A stretch of 64,000 bases of DNA from CAWIJK01 sp963836375 (GCA_963836375.1 CAWIJK010000002.1:248001-312000); one strand, 5' to 3'; positions 16,215 to 24,607 are shown, numbered from the stretch's first letter. Numbers and translations are program-made. The notes: generated by a model not told the origin, from the sequence alone.

Positions 16215-16707
16215 ATGCACTCTCGCCTTCGGACGTTGACCATCGGCGTGGTCGTGGCGCAGATCGCGGACGCTCTCGCCAGTGCAACCCCACAGATGTC
16301 CATGGCGGCGCGGCTCGATCACCTTGGGTTCCCAGCTGCGCTCCGCCCTCTCCTCCCCACGATCAAGATCTCCACGTCGGTGGCGCTCCTCGTGGGCCTG
16401 AAGTGGGCCCCTGTTGGCACCGTGACGTCAGGGGCCCCTGGTGGCTTTCTATAGCTCCGCAATCGGATTCCATCGGTTCGCGGGTGACCGTCCCGCCGCC
16501 GCCCTGCCCGCCGCTACGGTCGGCACAGTGTCGGCTCTTTGCTTCTTCGAGTATCTCTCGCAATCATCGAGGACCCAGAGTCAGATCTGGCTCACAGCCA
16601 CTGAGGTTGTGAGCGCTTTGTCGTTACAACCTGGTTTCCGTGACACGGGGTCGTTAACGGCAAGGCTTGGCTGGACGGGACCGAAGAGAGCAGTTATCCG
16701 CGGATAG
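16215..16707 (+). pseudogene. DoxX-like small membrane protein, frameshifted
   Basis: The first frame (16215-16454) encodes MHSRLRTLTIGVVVAQIADA and PTIKISTSVALLVGLKWAP, the start of a DoxX-like four-helix membrane protein, and then stops. Reading one base fewer in the run GGGGCCCC (16431-16438) continues into ALVAFYSSAIGFHRFAGDRP and AATVGTVSALCFFEYL, the expected second half. The downstream frame runs on to a stop at 16705-16707, past the probable original end near 16560. A single-base insertion, real or a sequencing error, therefore disrupts the gene. It follows the GNAT gene by 10 bp. Confidence 0.65.
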
Positions 16708-16852
16708 AATGTGGTCGAATCTTGCGTGCCGTGCGGCGGCCCGACACATGGGGGGCACTGATCGAGGGCCTGGACGGAGCGATCGGCGGTGCGCTGGGCG
16801 TCGAGTCGGTGCGTACCCATAGTTAGACCGTCGTGGTTCCCATCTCAACCGA

Positions 16853-16892
16853 CGAGGCGGACCCTAAGTAGGAGAGGCGGACCCTCAACAGG
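16853..16892. repeat. Two tandem 20-bp repeats between DoxX-like and padR genes
   Basis: CGAGGCGGACCCTAAGTAGG (16853-16872) is followed directly by a copy with four differences (16873-16892). It lies in the gene-free interval downstream of both flanking genes. The style (tandem copies of about 20 bp ending in an AGG) resembles the repeats at 5553-5594, but the sequences differ. Confidence 0.45.
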
Positions 16893-16914
16893 ACCGGTCA
16901 CCCCGACGCGAACG

Positions 16915-17472
16915 TCAGGCTGCGCTCGCGGGGAGGGGGCCGCCTGGCTTGAGCGTGCCGGCGACGACCTGGTCGGCGGCCCAGTCGATCCACTCGATCA
17001 GCGCGGTGTAAAGGCGCCGGCCGAACTCGATTGTAAGCCGGCTGGACCTGGTGACCGAGGTGGCACCCCAGTCCACGGTGGCCAGTGCCTGGTCGATCTG
17101 TTCGAGGTGGCGGACATATTCGACCCGGTCCCGAGCCAAGCACTGAAGGGCCTCGTCGGGTGGGAGCACCCACAGGGCGAAGATCCGTAGCTGGGCTTCG
17201 AACCGTATCGAGTAGTCAGGCTGGGTGTCGCGCAGCCAGGACTGCAGCTCCTCGATCCCGGCCGGAGTGGTCTCATAGACCTTGCGCCCCCTCGGACCCT
17301 CCCCGGTCTGGATGATGAGTCCATCGGCGGCCAGTTTGGCCAGCTCAGGATAGATCTGGCTGTGCTGGGCGGGCCAGACGTTGCCCAGCGAGGCGGCGAA
17401 GTAGCGGGTCAGGTCGTAACCGCTCATGGGCTCACCGGCGAGCAGGTCGAGCAATCCGTGGCGTAGGGACAT
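16915..17472 (-). CDS. PadR-family transcriptional regulator
   Basis: A 185-residue winged-helix repressor. The DNA-binding domain is SLRHGLLDLLAGEPMSGYDL to QIYPELAKLAADGLI, with wing RKVYETTPAGIEELQSWL, all diagnostic of PadR; the C-terminal part is the helical Vir-like dimerisation domain. The ATG at 17472 is preferred over upstream starts because it begins the canonical SLRHGLL; no ribosome-binding site precedes it. It diverges from an MFS exporter, and the 90-bp gap contains palindromic operators. PadR proteins usually repress a neighbouring transporter until a toxic ligand binds. Confidence 0.88.
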   Translation of the reverse strand: MSLRHGLLDLLAGEPMSGYDLTRYFAASLGNVWPAQHSQIYPELAKLAADGLIIQTGEGPRGRKVYETTPAGIEELQSWLRDTQPDYSIRFEAQLRIFALWVLPPDEALQCLARDRVEYVRHLEQIDQALATVDWGATSVTRSSRLTIEFGRRLYTALIEWIDWAADQVVAGTLKPGGPLPASAA

Positions 17473-17481
17473 ACAAATATT

Positions 17482-17535
17482 TTGACATGTTGATATTGAC
17501 ATGTCAAGGTCGCTAGTGTTTACTTTGACATGTCA
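17482..17535. promoter_or_regulatory. PadR/MFS divergent promoter with TTGACATGTCAA operators
   Basis: A perfect 12-bp palindrome TTGACATGTCAA lies at 17496-17507, a second TGACATGTCA at 17526-17535 (centres 29 bp apart), and a half copy TTGACATGT at 17482-17490. The rightward promoter TTGACA (17496-17501), 17-bp spacer, TTTACT (17519-17524) has one operator over its -35 and the other at its start site. The half site lies between the palindrome and the padR start. This is a strong candidate PadR-regulated switch. Confidence 0.7.
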
Positions 17536-17561
17536 TTTACAACATATCATGAGGAGGAGCC

Positions 17562-19152
17562 ATGAGGCGCGCAACCCCCGAACAGATCGTCGCCCGGCGG
17601 TGGGCCACCCTCGGCGTGCTGTGCTTGTCCTTGCTGGTCGTAGTGGTCGACGGCTCGATCGTTAACGTCGCCCTCCCCACACTGGTGCGCCAGCTGCACG
17701 CCTCGACATCGTCGCTGCAGTGGGTGACCGATGCCTACACCCTGGCCATGGCCGGGCTCCTCCTCTCCATGGGCAGCCTCGGCGACCGAGTCGGACGACA
17801 CCGGGTCCTGGCGGGCGGCCTGGTCACCTTCGGCCTGGGCTCGGCCTTGGCCGGACTGTCCGGGTCCGCCGGCGCGCTCATCTCCTTTCGGGTCGTGATG
17901 GGTATCGGGGCGGCCGCCATCATGCCGGCCACCCTGTCCATCCTCACCAACGTGTTCACGGATCCGGCCGAGCGGCCCAAGGCCATCGCCGCCTGGGCGG
18001 CTGTCGCCGGCCTAGGCGTGGCCATTGGTCCGACCCTCGGGGGCTTGCTGCTCGAGCACTTCAGCTGGGGCTCGATTTTCGTGGTGAACCTGCCTATCGT
18101 CGCCGTGGCCCTAATCGGTGGCCGCCTGGCCGTACCACCGTCTCGCAACCCGCACCCGAAGGCCCTCGACCCGATCGGCTCTGTCCTGTCGGTCGCCGGC
18201 CTGGTTGCTGTGGTCTACGCCATCATCGACGCCCCCAATCACGGCTGGCTCAGCGCCACCACCCTCGCCACTGCCGGCGCGGGCATTGCGATCCTCGCCG
18301 CCTGGGTCATTTTCGAGCTTCGCAGCTCCCATCCGATGGTGGACCTCCGGATCTTCCTCAACGCCCGCTTCAGCGCGGCCAGTTTCGCCGTGACCATGAT
18401 CTTCTTGGCCCTCTTCGGCTGGCTTTTCCTGTTCACCCAGCAGATGCAATTCGTGCTGGGCTACAACCCCCTGCAAGCGGGCGTGCGGGCCTTGCCGTTC
18501 GCCTTCGCCATGGGAGCGGTGGCGCAGCCGGCCGCCAAACTGGCCGCCCGCATCGGCACCAGGATCGTAGTCACGGCCGGCCTAGCGGCCATGGCCGTCG
18601 GCCTGGTCTGGATGGCCACGTCCACCGCGCACACCGGCTACGGCACGCTCGTGATCGCCAGCATGATCATTGCGATCGGGATGGGTCTGGCCATGGCCCC
18701 GGCCACCGAGTCGATCATGGGCTCGCTGCCGCCGGCTCAGGCCGGCGTGGGTTCGGCCGTCAATGACACGACCCGCTCGCTCGGCGGCGCCCTCGGCGTG
18801 GCAATTATCGGGGTCAGTAGCCGCCACGGTGTTTGCTAGCCACCTGCGACCGGCCCTGGCTCGCGTGCCCGCCCCGTACGCGGCGCAAGCGAAGACCTCG
18901 GTCGGCGCCGCCGTGACCGTTGGTCAGCACGCCCCCGGATCAGTCGGCACCGCCCTGGTCGACGCCGCCCGTCAGGCCTTCGTCACCGGCTCCGACCACG
19001 CCATGATCGTCGCCGTCATCGCCGCCGTGCTTGGCGCACTCGTCGCCGCTCGATTCCTGCCGGCCCGGGCCGCGGTCCACGTCGTTGAGCCGGCAACGGT
19101 CTCGGCTTCTCCAGGAGTCGAGCTGATCGCCAGCGGGGTAGAGGTGGCTTGA
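17562..19152 (+). pseudogene. MFS drug exporter (DHA2/EmrB-QacA type), frameshifted near the C-terminus
   Basis: The frame from 17562 encodes most of a 14-helix DHA2-type multidrug proton antiporter: LLVVVVDGSIVNVALPTLVR (helix 1 motif D1), GDRVGRHRVLAGGL (motif A), and GMGAAAIMPATLS-type motif C residues. It stops at 18837-18839, but one base fewer in the GGGG run at 18810-18813 continues the normal ending SVAATVFASHLRPAL through two more helices to a stop at 19150-19152, giving about 530 residues. GGAGGAG lies before the ATG. Either a recent inactivating insertion or an assembly error is possible. It is divergent from padR and likely repressed by it. Confidence 0.8.
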
Positions 19153-19431
19153 CTTCCACATCGTCCTTGCGGCGCGTCTCGGTTAGGCATTGGTGGACCC
19201 CCGCGTTCTCAGACGGTAGCCCCACGTACCGGGCCGCTCACGAGTGCGGCAAGAACGAGGCCGACCTCGGCTCGTGCAGCTGGCGGGTCCGCAGCGGGGC
19301 AACGTTGAAAATGCGCCTTATAGCCACCGAGCGCGACGTAGGCGAACGCGTCGATGGCCATCCCGCCGAAGGTTGTACCGAGCAGGGAAGTGATGATGGG
19401 TCCGCACCATGGGTAGCTCGAAGCACCTGAG
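19153..19431. other. Interval between MFS gene and tRNA-Gly; no clear gene
   Basis: No supported gene. On the minus strand a frame lacking a convincing start gives a hydrophobic stretch, TSLLGTTFGGMAIDAFAYVA, immediately downstream of the tRNA 3' end; it may be the remnant of a membrane protein. The visible change in composition between the accessory left part and the GC-rich right part of the window falls close to here. Confidence 0.3.
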
Positions 19432-19502
19432 AGCGGGTGACGGGGATCGAACCCGCATAACCAGCTTGGAAGGCTGGGACTCTGCCATTGAGCTACACCC
19501 GC
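19432..19502 (-). tRNA. tRNA-Gly (anticodon TCC)
   Basis: Read on the minus strand: acceptor GCGGGTG pairs with CACCCGC (19433-19439); D-arm GTAGCTCAATGGCAGAGT; anticodon stem-loop CCAGC-CTTCCAA-GCTGG with TCC in the middle; T-arm GCGGGTTCGATCCCCGT. The length is 71 nt with discriminator T and no encoded CCA. It lies on the boundary between the accessory-looking left region and the conserved right region, with its 3' end pointing left, the geometry expected for an integration target. Confidence 0.95.
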
Positions 19503-19658
19503 GAACTGGGACATTGTAGCGACCGCCTCGGTTTGCCGAGTACGAGCCCAGCCTGATCCCGACCGCAGTTTCGGTCTTTGCTGCGCGGACCGCCCCGGGT
19601 TTGATGCAAAGGGCAGCCTGGTTGGCTTGCAGAGGCTGTGAGCCGAGACGACGGGTCC

Positions 19659-21005
19659 TCAACGAGCTAGCGAGAACAGACGCCACGACCCTGGTACCCC
19701 CTTCAGCTCGTGCTCACCGCGCTCGGTGAACTCGATGCCGGATCCCGCCACCAGATCCTTGACCGTCCCGGACACGAGGACTTCCCCCGACGAGGCCAGT
19801 GCGCCAACCCGGGCGGCGATGTGGATGGCGAGTCCTCCCAGGTCGTCTCCGCGTACTTCGCACTCACCGGTGTGCAGTCCAGCCCGCAACTGGACACCCA
19901 GCAGCTGGGTGGCACCCACGATGGCTTCGGCGCACCGGATGCAACGAGCAGGGCCGTCGAAGGACGCCAGGAAGCCGTCACCGGTCATCTTGACCTCGCG
20001 GCCGCGGAATCGCTTGAGTTGCTCGCGCACCGCCCGGTCATGGGCGTCGAGGAGCAATCGCCAACGCTGGTCTCCGAGGGAAGCAGCGCGTTCGGTGGAA
20101 GCCACGATATCGGTGAAGAGCACTGTGGCCAGAATGCGCTGTATGTCGGCCTGGCGACGCTCCCCGGTGAGGAACTCTTCGATCTCGTCAATGGCGCCGA
20201 AAAGAGACGGCGAGAGTCCGATGTCACCACCCGGGAGTTCGACAAACCCCGCGTCCGGGATCCGTTCGGCGATGTAACGACCCTGGGTGAGCGGTACGAA
20301 GGGATTGTCCCGCACGTTGAGGACCAGCGTGGGCGCCTGGACGTGTTCGAGGGCCGATCGCACGTCGAGATTGGAGAGGATGTAACGATACTGGGTCGAT
20401 GCCGTGCGGGGGGTAGCCGAGGCGCGGGTCAGCCTGGCCACCGACGACAAGAACTCCTCATTGTCGGTCATGGCCGGATTTGTCAGTGTGATCAGCTCTG
20501 GTTTGCCCCACGAGGTCTCGAGCATCTCGACGAGGGCTTCTCTGGTTTCAGGCGAGACACCGACCAGGTAGTCCTCGCTCGCCGTGTACCGGGCGCTGCT
20601 GTTGAGGAGGATCAGGGCACTGACCCGTTCGGGGTGCATGGCTGCGTACAAGATGGCCAGGGCTCCGGCATCGACACAGCCCACCAGGGCGGCACGCTCC
20701 GAGCCGACGGCATCGAGAACCGCTCCCATGTCCTCGGCCCATGTCTCCCACGTCGGAAAGGCGCCGAGTGTCACCGCTGCGGAGGCTCCCATGCCCCGGC
20801 GGTCGAAGACGATCAACCGGGCGAAGGAGGCCAGCCTGCGGAAGAACTCGGGATAGGTGGTCGCTTCGTCCCAGGCCAGGTCGATGTGACTGCCGAAGCC
20901 GTAGCAGAAGAGCAGGTCGAAGGGTCCGTCGCCTATGACCTGGTAGGCGACGTCGGTGTCTCCGACCGTGACGTACTGGGTCTCTGGCCGGTCCACCACC
21001 CCCAC
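19659..21005 (-). CDS. Class III adenylate/guanylate cyclase with degenerate alpha/beta-hydrolase domain
   Basis: About 448 residues. The first 280 form an alpha/beta-hydrolase domain: the oxyanion strand FDLLFCYGFGSHIDLAW, RLIVFDRRGMGAS, and a nucleophile elbow where the Ser of G-x-S-x-G is replaced (GCVDAG). The last 170 are a class III cyclase domain with both metal aspartates (TVLFTDIVAST and VKMTGDGFLASF) and LRAGLHTGECE. The hydrolase part is therefore probably a ligand sensor controlling cyclic nucleotide synthesis. Start: GTG at 21005 is chosen because it begins just before the conserved domain; an upstream GTG at 21077 would add a basic tail. No clear ribosome-binding site is seen. 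Confidence 0.85.
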   Translation of the reverse strand: MGVVDRPETQYVTVGDTDVAYQVIGDGPFDLLFCYGFGSHIDLAWDEATTYPEFFRRLASFARLIVFDRRGMGASAAVTLGAFPTWETWAEDMGAVLDAVGSERAALVGCVDAGALAILYAAMHPERVSALILLNSSARYTASEDYLVGVSPETREALVEMLETSWGKPELITLTNPAMTDNEEFLSSVARLTRASATPRTASTQYRYILSNLDVRSALEHVQAPTLVLNVRDNPFVPLTQGRYIAERIPDAGFVELPGGDIGLSPSLFGAIDEIEEFLTGERRQADIQRILATVLFTDIVASTERAASLGDQRWRLLLDAHDRAVREQLKRFRGREVKMTGDGFLASFDGPARCIRCAEAIVGATQLLGVQLRAGLHTGECEVRGDDLGGLAIHIAARVGALASSGEVLVSGTVKDLVAGSGIEFTERGEHELKGVPGSWRLFSLAR

Positions 21006-21228
21006 AGTTTGTCGCCGTCCGGCCGCCCTGTCAGGTCTTCTCCTTGGCCGTTCGGATTCTCCGGATCTCGCGGGCACTCTGAACCGAAGCTGTGCGAAAC
21101 GGTCTCGGGCCTGTCACCTTTCGCCGTCCGGCGGCCTCACGGGCGTTCCCCGGCCGCGCCGTGGACCGAGAGCCCCGTGGTTCGGGCCAACGCGCGGGAA
21201 GGGGCACGGGAGCGTCTACCGTCGGAGC

Positions 21229-21597
21229 GTGGACACTCTCTTCGAGCGGGTGGGTGGCGAGCCCTTCTTCGAGACCCTGGTCGAGCGCTTCTACGCCGGC
21301 CTGGCCGCGGATCCGGTGCTCCGGCCCCTCTATCCCGACGACCTGACCGAGCCCAAGGCTCACCTGGCGATGTTCCTGGCCCAGTACTGGGGAGGACCGC
21401 CCACCTACAGTGAAGAGCGCGGTCACCCCCGGCTGCGGATGCGCCATGCCCCCTTCGTGATCGGCACCCTCGAACGCGACGCCTGGCTCCGCCACATGTC
21501 GGCCGCTGTTAATGACGCCCACCTGCCCGAGGGCGACGAGGCCGAACTGCTGGCCTACTTCGAGATGGCGGCCCAGTCCCTCATGAACGCAGGCTGA
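21229..21597 (+). CDS. glbO: Group II truncated haemoglobin
   Basis: A 122-residue 2-on-2 globin of the trHbO type. Hallmarks: VGGEPFFETLVERFYAGLA (B helix with Phe/Tyr), YWGGPPTYSEERGHPRLRMR followed by HAPF holding the proximal His, and DAWLRHM with the group II Trp G8. These proteins bind O2 and other diatomic ligands and are linked to oxygen handling and peroxide or nitric oxide stress. The GTG start at 21229 is taken from the conserved N-terminus; no strong ribosome-binding site is visible. It diverges from the cyclase gene and converges on the crotonase gene 14 bp downstream. Confidence 0.93.
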   Translation: MDTLFERVGGEPFFETLVERFYAGLAADPVLRPLYPDDLTEPKAHLAMFLAQYWGGPPTYSEERGHPRLRMRHAPFVIGTLERDAWLRHMSAAVNDAHLPEGDEAELLAYFEMAAQSLMNAG

Positions 21598-21611
21598 CCA
21601 GTCGCGACCGG

Positions 21612-22415
21612 TCAGTCCTCGAAGACCGGTGGGCGTTTCTCCTTGCGGGCCCGTACCGACTCCTCGAAATTCTGGGTGGTGATGCGGACGAAGAGCTGGG
21701 CAGTCCCCTCGGCGTCCATGTGGGTCTCGAGGCTGGCGGCGTCGAGCCCGGCCCAAAGCTGACGCTTGGTCAGCTCAACCCCGGCCCGGCTCCACCCGAT
21801 GATCCGCTCGGCCACTTCGTAGCAGTCGTCGAGGAGCGAGGTCTCCGTTGAGGTCCCCGAGGTCAGCCCGATCCTCGCCGCCTCGGCGGCGTCCACGTCG
21901 CGACCGGTCAGCATGATCTCGGCCGCTCGGGAGGAGCCGATCGCCCTCGGGAGCAGATAGCTGATCCCGAGCTCGGCTGCCGTCAGGCCGTTGTTGATGC
22001 CAGCTGCCCGAAAATAGGCCCCGCTGGCCGCCAACCTGATGTCGGCGGCCAGTGACAGGCAGAAGCCGCCGCCGATCGCCGGACCGTTGACGGCGGCGAT
22101 GACCGGTTGGTGGAGGCGGCGCAGGGTGCGGATGACCTCGTCGAGGAGTTCCATCGAGCGCAGGGCGATGGTGGGCAGGGTGAGGCCCTCGATGTCGGGG
22201 ATGGTGCCCGGGTCCTCGAGATCGGCCCCCGAGCAGAAGCCGTGGCCGGCTCCGGTCAGCACCACGACCCGGGTGTTGTTGTCCCGGCTCACCTCGGCCA
22301 GCGCTTCTCGGAGCGGGATGATGAGGTTGAAGGCCATCGAGTTCATGCGCTCGGGACGGTTCAAGGTGACGAGGGTGACGTGCGGTCGGGGCTTGTCGAT
22401 CAGCACGTAGGGCAC
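21612..22415 (-). CDS. Enoyl-CoA hydratase/isomerase (crotonase) family protein
   Basis: A 267-residue crotonase-fold protein. Features: VTLVTLNRPERMNSMAFNLI, the oxyanion-hole strand GFCSGADLED, VIAAVNGPAIGGGFCLSLAA and the C-terminal RKEKRPPVFED, an ending common in actinobacterial family members. Compared with hydratases, the second catalytic Glu (in SRAAEIMLTGRD) is present, but the first position (in AGINNG, normally PEI) is not, so hydratase activity is uncertain and an isomerase or other crotonase reaction is possible. It probably acts in fatty-acid or sterol side-chain degradation. The start is GTG at 22415. Confidence 0.88.
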   Translation of the reverse strand: MPYVLIDKPRPHVTLVTLNRPERMNSMAFNLIIPLREALAEVSRDNNTRVVVLTGAGHGFCSGADLEDPGTIPDIEGLTLPTIALRSMELLDEVIRTLRRLHQPVIAAVNGPAIGGGFCLSLAADIRLAASGAYFRAAGINNGLTAAELGISYLLPRAIGSSRAAEIMLTGRDVDAAEAARIGLTSGTSTETSLLDDCYEVAERIIGWSRAGVELTKRQLWAGLDAASLETHMDAEGTAQLFVRITTQNFEESVRARKEKRPPVFED

Positions 22416-22481
22416 GGGCGGGCTCCCACCTCTCGGAGTTGCAGGGGGTCAGCGTAGGCGCGGCTCGGGGGCCGGCGACGG

Positions 22482-23033
22482 TCAGGGTTTGGGGAGTTCG
22501 GGCGCCGCGGTCCCCGGCGGTTGCTCCTTCTGGGCCAGCCACCGCAGCCGGGCCGCCCGGGCGTCCCAGGCGTAGACGACGGCAGTGTGGCCGATCAGGT
22601 CGTGGAGCGGTCGCCGTTCGCGTTGGATGAGGATCATCAGCAGCGCCAGGGGCAAGATGAGGAAGCTGAGGGGCAGGGCCAGCGTGCGGACGACCGCCTG
22701 GCGGCTGGTGATGGGCGAGCCGTCCGCTCCGACCGCCTGGAGGCCGAACAGGGCCATGCCCACGGTCCGGCCGCCGAGGGTCCACTGGTAGGCGAAGTAG
22801 ATGAAGCCCCAGACGAGCACCACGATCAGCCCGGCCAGTTGGTGCTTGGAGAGGTTGATCGCCCTGCCGAACAGGAGCTGGGTGGCCAGGGACAGGGCGT
22901 AGACACCCAGGGCGTAGAGGGCCCAGATCAGTCCCACGTCGACGCCGAAGGCAACGGCCCGGCTCACGGCGCCGGCGTAGTTCCCCTGGCGCCGCTCGGT
23001 CTTCTCCGCCGGCGGCGGCTGGATCGGCGACAT
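22482..23033 (-). CDS. RDD family membrane protein
   Basis: A 183-residue protein with three to four membrane segments and the RDD domain: GAVSRAVAFGVDVGLIWALY contains the conserved Arg and Asp, and GGRTVGMALFGLQAVGADGS is the second conserved block. RDD proteins are thought to be transporters or transporter accessory units. The ATG overlaps the stop of the upstream nonapeptide-repeat gene (TGATG at 23031-23035), implying translational coupling and shared function. Confidence 0.9.
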   Translation of the reverse strand: MSPIQPPPAEKTERRQGNYAGAVSRAVAFGVDVGLIWALYALGVYALSLATQLLFGRAINLSKHQLAGLIVVLVWGFIYFAYQWTLGGRTVGMALFGLQAVGADGSPITSRQAVVRTLALPLSFLILPLALLMILIQRERRPLHDLIGHTAVVYAWDARAARLRWLAQKEQPPGTAAPELPKP

Positions 23034-23560
23034 CAGGGCCGCGGCTCCAGGCCGCGTCCGCCGGGCGAGAGCGCCGGCGGCGCGGGAGGGGCCACGAGGA
23101 GCGGCGGGCCGATGGGGAGTGACCCGGGCTTGCGCCGGAGCACCCGGTTGGTCCAGCGGGCCATGAAGTCGTCCAGTCCCACCCCCTGGGACCGCACGAC
23201 GTCGAGCACCTCGGTGAGGACACCGGTGGTGGATTTGGCGATGATCCCGCCCAGCTCGGTCTTCTCCACCAGCGAGTCGATGTCCATCTGGCTGACGACG
23301 GCGTCGATGTCGACCTTTTGGACCACGGCGTTGATGTCGACCCGGTCGATGATGGCGTCGACGTCGACCCGGGCGACGATCTGGTCGATGTCGACCCGCT
23401 TCACCACCTTGTCCACATCGACCCGCTCAACCACGGCGTTGATGTCCACTCGCTCGATGAGGGCGTTGATGTCGATGGCGTCGAGGACCAGGTTGACCAC
23501 CCGCTCGGCGATCGACTGGGCCAGCCGCTCGAACCGGTCGCCCACCGGGTTGGGGCTCAA
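23033..23560 (-). CDS. Nonapeptide-repeat protein (VDxDxVVxR repeats) coupled to RDD gene
   Basis: About 175 residues with no recognised enzyme fold. After GDRFERLAQSIAERVVNLVL come nine consecutive 9-residue units (IDINALIER, VDINAVVER, VDVDKVVKR, VDIDQIVAR, VDVDAIIDR, VDINAVVQK, VDIDAVVSQ, MDIDSLVEK, and a degenerate TELGGIIAK), then a proline-rich tail. Similar repeat proteins are encoded next to RDD genes in actinobacteria; their function is unknown. The repeats alternate hydrophobic and Asp/charged positions and could form a solenoid or amphipathic membrane-surface scaffold. The TTG start at 23560 is uncertain; further starts exist up to 23746. It overlaps the RDD start by 1 bp. Confidence 0.75.
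   Translation of the reverse strand: MSPNPVGDRFERLAQSIAERVVNLVLDAIDINALIERVDINAVVERVDVDKVVKRVDIDQIVARVDVDAIIDRVDINAVVQKVDIDAVVSQMDIDSLVEKTELGGIIAKSTTGVLTEVLDVVRSQGVGLDDFMARWTNRVLRRKPGSLPIGPPLLVAPPAPPALSPGGRGLEPRP
23234..23476 (-). repeat. Nine 27-bp coding repeats (nonapeptide units)
   Basis: Nine in-frame 27-bp units without spacers, each encoding an x-D-hydrophobic-D/N pattern; the unit at 23234-23260 is degenerate. The DNA copies have diverged while the protein pattern is kept, which argues for selection at protein level rather than recent slippage. Confidence 0.8.
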
Positions 23561-23821
23561 CGCCGGCCCCCGGGTCCGACGGCACCGCTCGGGGCCCACC
23601 CAGCCCACCCGGGCCGGCCGGCCGGCACCGGGAGGCCGGGCGCCGGGGCCTCGATGTCGTGTCGCATCCGACCATCTTTGCCGCTTCTCGGTCCCGGCAC
23701 CCGGACCCGGGACGACCGCGGCCACCGGGCGGGGCACCCCTGGCATCCGAACTCCGAGGACACTACGGTCGGGCGAAGGGCTAAGCGGCCGACGAGCCTG
23801 ACGCCGACGGGGAGGTCACCC

Positions 23822-24607
23822 ATGGAGATGGATCGCTACGACGACGGCGTACCTTCGTGGACCGACCTGCAGAGCCCGGACCTCGAGAAGTCCCGGACCT
23901 TCTACTCGGCCCTCTTGGGGTGGGACGTCCCCCCGGGGCCCCCCGAGGCGGGGGGCTACAGCATCGCCACGCTGCGGGGGAGGAACGTGGCCGGTGTGGG
24001 CCCCCAGATGAACCCCGCCGCTCCGCCGTCGTGGATGACCTATGTCAACGTCGACGATGCCGACGCCACGGTGGCCAAGGTGACCGCCAACGGTGGCCAG
24101 GTCCTGGCCGGCCCGATGGACGTCATGGAGGCAGGCCGTTTGGCCGTGTTCGCCGACCCCGCCGGGGCGGCGCTCGGGATCTGGCAGCCAAAGGAGCACC
24201 TGGGGGCCCAGCTGGTCAACGAGCCGGGCACCTGGGCGTGGAGCGAGCTGACCACGATTGACACCGAAGGGGCCAAGGCCTTCTACCGCGCCGTGTTCGG
24301 CTGGGGTGAGCAGACCCACGCCGCCGGCGAGGGGGCCGGCATGGAGGGCTACACCGAGTGGCAGCTCGGAGGCCGGCCCATCGGCGGGATGATGCAGAAG
24401 CCCGCCTCGGTGCCGGCCGAGGTCCCGCCCTTGTGGATGGTCTACTTCGCCGTCGACGACGCCGACGCGGCGGTGGCCCGGGTCACCGAGCTCGGCGGGG
24501 CGGTCATGATGGGCCCGATGGACATCGAGCCCGGCCGGTTCGCCGTGGTCTCGGACCCCTCGGGTGCCGTGTTCAGCGTGATGAAGATGAAGGCGCCGAC
24601 CCCCTAG
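23822..24607 (+). CDS. VOC (glyoxalase-fold) family protein, two domains
   Basis: A 261-residue protein of two vicinal-oxygen-chelate domains (about 8-125 and 135-258). Each has the fold opening (VPSWTDLQSPDLEKSRTFYS and WAWSELTTIDTEGAKAFYRA) and the ending strand (GRLAVFADPAGAALGIWQ and GRFAVVSDPSGAVFSVMK). The usual His metal ligands at the domain starts are absent (W-T-D and W-S-E instead), as in CFP-30B-like hydroxylase proteins of actinobacteria, so it may bind a ligand rather than a metal. The start at 23822 has GGGAGG upstream. It stands alone. Confidence 0.88.
   Translation: MEMDRYDDGVPSWTDLQSPDLEKSRTFYSALLGWDVPPGPPEAGGYSIATLRGRNVAGVGPQMNPAAPPSWMTYVNVDDADATVAKVTANGGQVLAGPMDVMEAGRLAVFADPAGAALGIWQPKEHLGAQLVNEPGTWAWSELTTIDTEGAKAFYRAVFGWGEQTHAAGEGAGMEGYTEWQLGGRPIGGMMQKPASVPAEVPPLWMVYFAVDDADAAVARVTELGGAVMMGPMDIEPGRFAVVSDPSGAVFSVMKMKAPTP

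Noticed and set aside
19710..21413. A 567-codon open frame on the plus strand opposite the cyclase gene
   Set aside because: It is antisense to a well-supported cyclase gene, has repetitive Gly/Arg/Pro composition and no domain; long antisense frames are expected in DNA this GC-rich.
23234..23476. Regular 27-bp repeats that might look like a CRISPR array
   Set aside because: The units are contiguous without spacers, in frame inside a gene, and diverged at DNA level while the protein pattern is conserved.
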